Source: Bacteroidales bacterium UBA5537 (GTDB taxonomy: Bacteria; Bacteroidota; Bacteroidia; Bacteroidales; Lentimicrobiaceae). Taken from it: a stretch of 8,075 nucleotides of DNA. The notes beneath the pieces are model-generated. The model did no database searches. It worked only from the letters and a program-made list of their open reading frames with translations, and was not told the origin of the DNA. A program made the position numbers and the translations under genes. This document shows, in pieces, positions 5,579-8,075 of this stretch (its first letter is position 1; each line of letters starts with the position of its first letter). The stretch is from assembly GCA_002426025.1 (NCBI GenBank), contig DINP01000084.1, positions 5,707 to 13,781 on the forward strand, written 5' to 3'.

Positions 5579-5905
5579 ATGACGATTGCTGAAGCCCAGG
5601 CATTGGTTGACCAATGGATCCACGAAAAAGGTGTACGCTACTTTAATGAGCTGACCAATACAGCTGTTCTGATGGAAGAAGTTGGAGAAGTAGCCCGGAT
5701 AATGGCAAGGCGCTATGGCGAACAATCGGAAAAGGATTCGGACAAGCAGGCCGATCTGGCCGATGAGATGGCCGATGTGCTTTTTGTACTGATCTGCCTC
5801 GCGAACCAAACCGGTATTGATCTCACCAGTGCCCTTATAAAGAATTTCGATAAGAAAACATTGAGAGATGGGAAACGTCATCTGGAAAACCCCAAATTGC
5901 AGTAA
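5579..5905 (+). CDS. MazG-like nucleotide pyrophosphohydrolase
   Basis: A 108-residue single MazG-fold domain predicted to hydrolyse (d)NTPs to (d)NMP and pyrophosphate, a house-cleaning activity on non-canonical or excess nucleotides; actual substrate unknown. The Mg-binding signature is visible: E33, E34 and E37 in MEEVGEVAR, and E63 and D66 in ADEMADVLF. The length fits the short all-alpha MazG/YpjD-like group, not the tandem two-domain E. coli MazG. The ATG lies 4 nt after the response regulator stop with no promoter between, so it is almost certainly the third gene of the kinase operon. It ends 21 nt from the convergent CHAD gene. No clear hairpin terminator lies in that gap. Confidence 0.9.
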   Translation: MTIAEAQALVDQWIHEKGVRYFNELTNTAVLMEEVGEVARIMARRYGEQSEKDSDKQADLADEMADVLFVLICLANQTGIDLTSALIKNFDKKTLRDGKRHLENPKLQ

Positions 5906-5926
5906 TCATTCGGGTAAGTTTACAGA

Positions 5927-6754
5927 CTAAATCCCCAGCTTTTCCTCAAAATAACCCAGAATCTTAGCCTGTAAACGCTCTCTTTTCTCATCAAGCTTTT
6001 CGTGCAGAAGCAGATATCGGTTTTCGCCGCTTAGTTCACGCTCGCTGTATTTAATCATAAACCTGTCGAGCATTTCCACGGCTACAAACACATCGTGCCA
6101 ATCGCCAAGCAGATCATTCACTTTATCGAGGCTCTTTATGGTTTTGCTCAAACGGGAATAATCAGCATCATTCTGATCGAAAACCGTTAAAAGATACTGG
6201 CACTGTTTTAACCTGCGCCTGATTTCGTGCAGGTGTTCGTCCTGTTTTTGACCGGTACGCATCTCGCCGGCCGATTTCATAAGCGCATCCGTTAAACGGA
6301 TAATCCAGTGCCGAATCTGATCGTTGCTGGCAACAGAAATCAATTCGCTTACTTTCTCCTGCTTTTGTTTCAGAAAGCTATCAGCATCAAAAGATGTAAG
6401 GAATTTGTTGAATTTCCTGATGGCTCTTTTCTCTCCGCTTTGCAGATATCTGGTGTACTCCAAAAAAGTTGTTCCGAGCGATGCGGCGTAACTGTCAAGC
6501 AGTTGCTGTTGCACCTGTGCATCGCGTATGCGACCCGATATTCTGAACAAATCCCTTATGAGTCCTTCTTCCGTAATGGCATCAAAATCTTCGGGAAATA
6601 ATTGCTCAAGTAATTGGTAAACAGCCCTTGTTCTTTTCACAGCCACACGCATATCGTGAATGGCATCAGCGTTATAGCTACCGCGTGCAATTCCGAAATT
6701 CAGCATAAATTGCTCAGATTGCCGCGTAAAATAGGTTAACAAGCGCTGCTGCAT
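5927..6754 (-). CDS. CHAD domain-containing protein
   Basis: A 275-residue all-alpha CHAD protein. CHAD domains are known to bind inorganic polyphosphate through conserved basic residues and histidines, so a cytoplasmic polyphosphate-linked role is likely, though the exact job is unknown. The internal duplication is visible. The first half has HDMRVAVKRTRAV (33-45) and SGRIRDAQV (73-81). The second half has HEIRRRLKQCQYLL (176-189) and LLGDWHDVFV (215-224). No CYTH triphosphatase domain is fused, and neither a polyphosphate kinase nor an exopolyphosphatase gene lies within the window. It starts at ATG 6754 after MQQRLLTYF. No clean TAnnTTTG is seen upstream on the minus strand; the best is TAATTTAG (one mismatch) about 24 nt away, near the small inverted repeat GCTAA-A-TTAGC (6775-6785). 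Confidence 0.9.
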   Translation of the reverse strand: MQQRLLTYFTRQSEQFMLNFGIARGSYNADAIHDMRVAVKRTRAVYQLLEQLFPEDFDAITEEGLIRDLFRISGRIRDAQVQQQLLDSYAASLGTTFLEYTRYLQSGEKRAIRKFNKFLTSFDADSFLKQKQEKVSELISVASNDQIRHWIIRLTDALMKSAGEMRTGQKQDEHLHEIRRRLKQCQYLLTVFDQNDADYSRLSKTIKSLDKVNDLLGDWHDVFVAVEMLDRFMIKYSERELSGENRYLLLHEKLDEKRERLQAKILGYFEEKLGI

Positions 6755-7002
6755 GTGGTTGGATTATATTTACAGCTAAATTAGCAAGCAAAGCGTTACA
6801 AACCGAAACAATTATCGGGTAATTTATTGTTTGTTGTGTTGACTTACAATTTTATGGATGCTCTCTTTCAACTATACGCATAACAACAAACTATTGTGGT
6901 ATTCAATTAACCTGCTTCTTTCTGATTATTATACGATTCTATTAAACGAACACAGATTAAAGCTATCAAGTGCTCATATTTAAGGGGTAGCAATCTTTTT
7001 AG
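6755..7002. other. AT-rich divergent intergenic region, no gene recognised
   Basis: This stretch lies between the divergent CHAD and DUF5686 genes and contains no ORF I can support. Visible elements are weak: an 11-bp inverted repeat GCTAA-A-TTAGC (6775-6785) close to the CHAD start, and a 9-bp inverted repeat GTTTGTTGT (6829-6837) / ACAACAAAC (6883-6891) with a 45-nt loop. I see no tRNA, riboswitch or terminator. It may carry regulatory DNA for both flanking genes. Confidence 0.5.
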
Positions 7003-7010
7003 TACTTTCG
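7003..7010 (+). promoter_or_regulatory. Likely -7 box (TACTTTCG) of the DUF5686 gene
   Basis: TACTTTCG differs from TAnnTTTG at one position and ends 40 nt before the ATG at 7051. A weak -33-like TTTA (6979-6982) precedes it by 20 nt, the expected distance. The predicted leader is about 34 nt. Confidence 0.45.
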
Positions 7011-7050
7011 CTGAAGTATTCCGGTTTTGCAAAACTGCTTGCTTTTCAAT

Positions 7051-8075
7051 ATGTACAGATTCTGCATTTTCATTTTATTATTTGTAGTTCCGTTTTCAAT
7101 TTTCTCGCAGGAATTTACCATCAACGGAAAGGTAGCCGATTCGGCGAGCTTTGAACCACTGGCTTTTGTTAATATTGTGATTAACGATGGTCAGCATGGC
7201 GGTGTAACCGATATTGACGGCCGTTTCAGGCTTGTTTCGCAGGAGAAAATCAAATCGCTCACATTCAGTTATGTTGGTTACAGCGGATTGCGGATATCGG
7301 TTGACAAGAAAACCGAGAATTTACGAATCAGTTTATCGCGGAAGGAAACTGAACTCAGCGAAGTACTGATTGTTGCCGGTGAAAACCCTGCCCAAAGAAT
7401 AATCAATAATGCGGTTGCGAACAGTAAGAGCAACAATCCACGAAACATCAGCTCCTACACATTCACCTCCTACGATAAGATGATTTTTACTGTCAATACC
7501 GATTCATTGCGTAAAGATGAGAATACCCCACCCGATTCGTCTGATCTCAAATTGCTTAAGGTAGTTGAAAATCAGCACCTTTTTATGATGGAGTCGGTCT
7601 CGGAGCATAAATACCTTTTTCCTGACCGCAGCCAGGACAAGATTATTGCTACCCGGATTTCGGGATTTAAAGATCCGCTTTTTGTTTTCCTGATTTCGCA
7701 AATGCAGTCAACCTCGTTTTACGATGAACTGATCAGCATGGCTGGCACCAATTATATTAACCCTATCAGCCAAAATTCAGATAATCTTTACTTTTTCCAT
7801 TTGAAAGATACTATCTACGGCAAACAGCCGGGCGATACCACTTTTGTGATCGGCTACAAACCAAAACCCGGAAAGAACTTTGATGGGATGAAAGGCCTTT
7901 TGTATATCAGCAACAACAACTGGGCAATTCAGAATGTGATTGCTGAGCCGGCCAGGCCCAACGAAGCCTTCGGAATGCGCATTCAGCAGATGTACGAATT
8001 TATTGATAGCAGCCAATGGTTTCCGGTTCAACTCAATACCGAAATCATCTTCAATAATGTGAATCTGAATAAATC
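7051..8075 (+). CDS. DUF5686 / carboxypeptidase-regulatory-like domain protein (3'-truncated)
   Basis: The first 341 codons of a secreted Bacteroidota protein that continues past the window; the frame is open from the ATG to the last base. A signal peptide covers MYRFCIFILL plus FVVPFSIFSQ, with cleavage likely near Ser19/Gln20, as in SusC-like exported proteins. Residues 22-105 form a CarboxypepD_reg-like beta domain (TINGKVADS, PLAFVNIVI, GVTDIDGRF). The DUF5686 region starts around ENPAQRIINNAV (111-122) and SYTFTSYDKM (135-144), a recognisable signature of that family. Complete members are roughly 800 residues, and the C-terminal part is predicted to be an outer-membrane barrel, so less than half is present. 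Function is unknown; outer-membrane or surface localisation is inferred from the family. It is transcribed divergently from the CHAD gene. Confidence 0.88.
   Translation, partial: MYRFCIFILLFVVPFSIFSQEFTINGKVADSASFEPLAFVNIVINDGQHGGVTDIDGRFRLVSQEKIKSLTFSYVGYSGLRISVDKKTENLRISLSRKETELSEVLIVAGENPAQRIINNAVANSKSNNPRNISSYTFTSYDKMIFTVNTDSLRKDENTPPDSSDLKLLKVVENQHLFMMESVSEHKYLFPDRSQDKIIATRISGFKDPLFVFLISQMQSTSFYDELISMAGTNYINPISQNSDNLYFFHLKDTIYGKQPGDTTFVIGYKPKPGKNFDGMKGLLYISNNNWAIQNVIAEPARPNEAFGMRIQQMYEFIDSSQWFPVQLNTEIIFNNVNLNK

Noticed and set aside
5906..5926. Bidirectional terminator in the 21-nt gap between the MazG-like and CHAD genes
   Set aside because: Only a 4-bp inverted repeat (GTAA-GT-TTAC) is present, with no GC-rich stem or T-run.
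6829..6891. Inverted repeat GTTTGTTGT / ACAACAAAC as a mobile-element end or structured RNA
   Set aside because: Nine bp with a 45-nt AT-rich loop, no transposase, no target-site duplication and no paired interior; expected by chance in such sequence.

Overview
The window looks like chromosomal DNA of a Bacteroidota member, probably near the Bacteroidales/Marinilabiliales. The protein families fit: a DUF5686 protein with a carboxypeptidase-regulatory-like domain, an RprX/RprY-like two-component pair, a stand-alone YpsC/RlmL-type methyltransferase and a stand-alone CHAD protein. Several genes also have a Bacteroidota-type -7 box (TAnnTTTG) just upstream and no Shine-Dalgarno sequence. Base composition is moderate, and I see no phage, IS, integrase, CRISPR, tRNA or rRNA. 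This appears to be ordinary core-genome sequence with some interesting regulatory DNA.

Layout. (1) 1-699 (+) is the 3' part of a YpfJ-type zinc metallopeptidase. A short tandem array of degenerate 7-bp units (702-736) follows its stop in a convergent intergenic gap. (2) 3393-902 (-) holds four genes: a small secreted Ser/Lys/Ala-rich protein with three cysteines, a strong UUCG-hairpin terminator, then OsmC, a FlK-like hotdog thioesterase and a THUMP-domain RNA methyltransferase. The last three may form one transcript. A 22-codon ORF with a well-placed AGGAG sits directly after the methyltransferase stop. (3) 3540-5905 (+) is a compact operon: sensor histidine kinase, OmpR-family response regulator (32-bp overlap) and a MazG-like nucleotide pyrophosphohydrolase (4-nt gap). 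(4) 6754-5927 (-) is a CHAD-domain protein convergent with that operon. (5) 7051-8075 (+) is the 5' part of a secreted DUF5686 protein that leaves the window.

The most interesting region is the 146-bp divergent intergenic stretch between the small cysteine protein and the kinase operon. Each gene has its own TAnnTTTG box. Between the boxes lie four GTTAA-core direct repeats starting at 3446, 3457, 3467 and 3478, so spaced 11, 10 and 11 bp. This is the layout expected for tandem binding of an OmpR/PhoB-type regulator on one face of the helix. I infer that the response regulator encoded here controls its own operon and possibly the cysteine-containing secreted protein. The sensor carries CxxxC plus another cysteine in its extracytoplasmic domain, and an OsmC thiol peroxidase lies next door, so a redox or metal signal is a reasonable but unproven idea.
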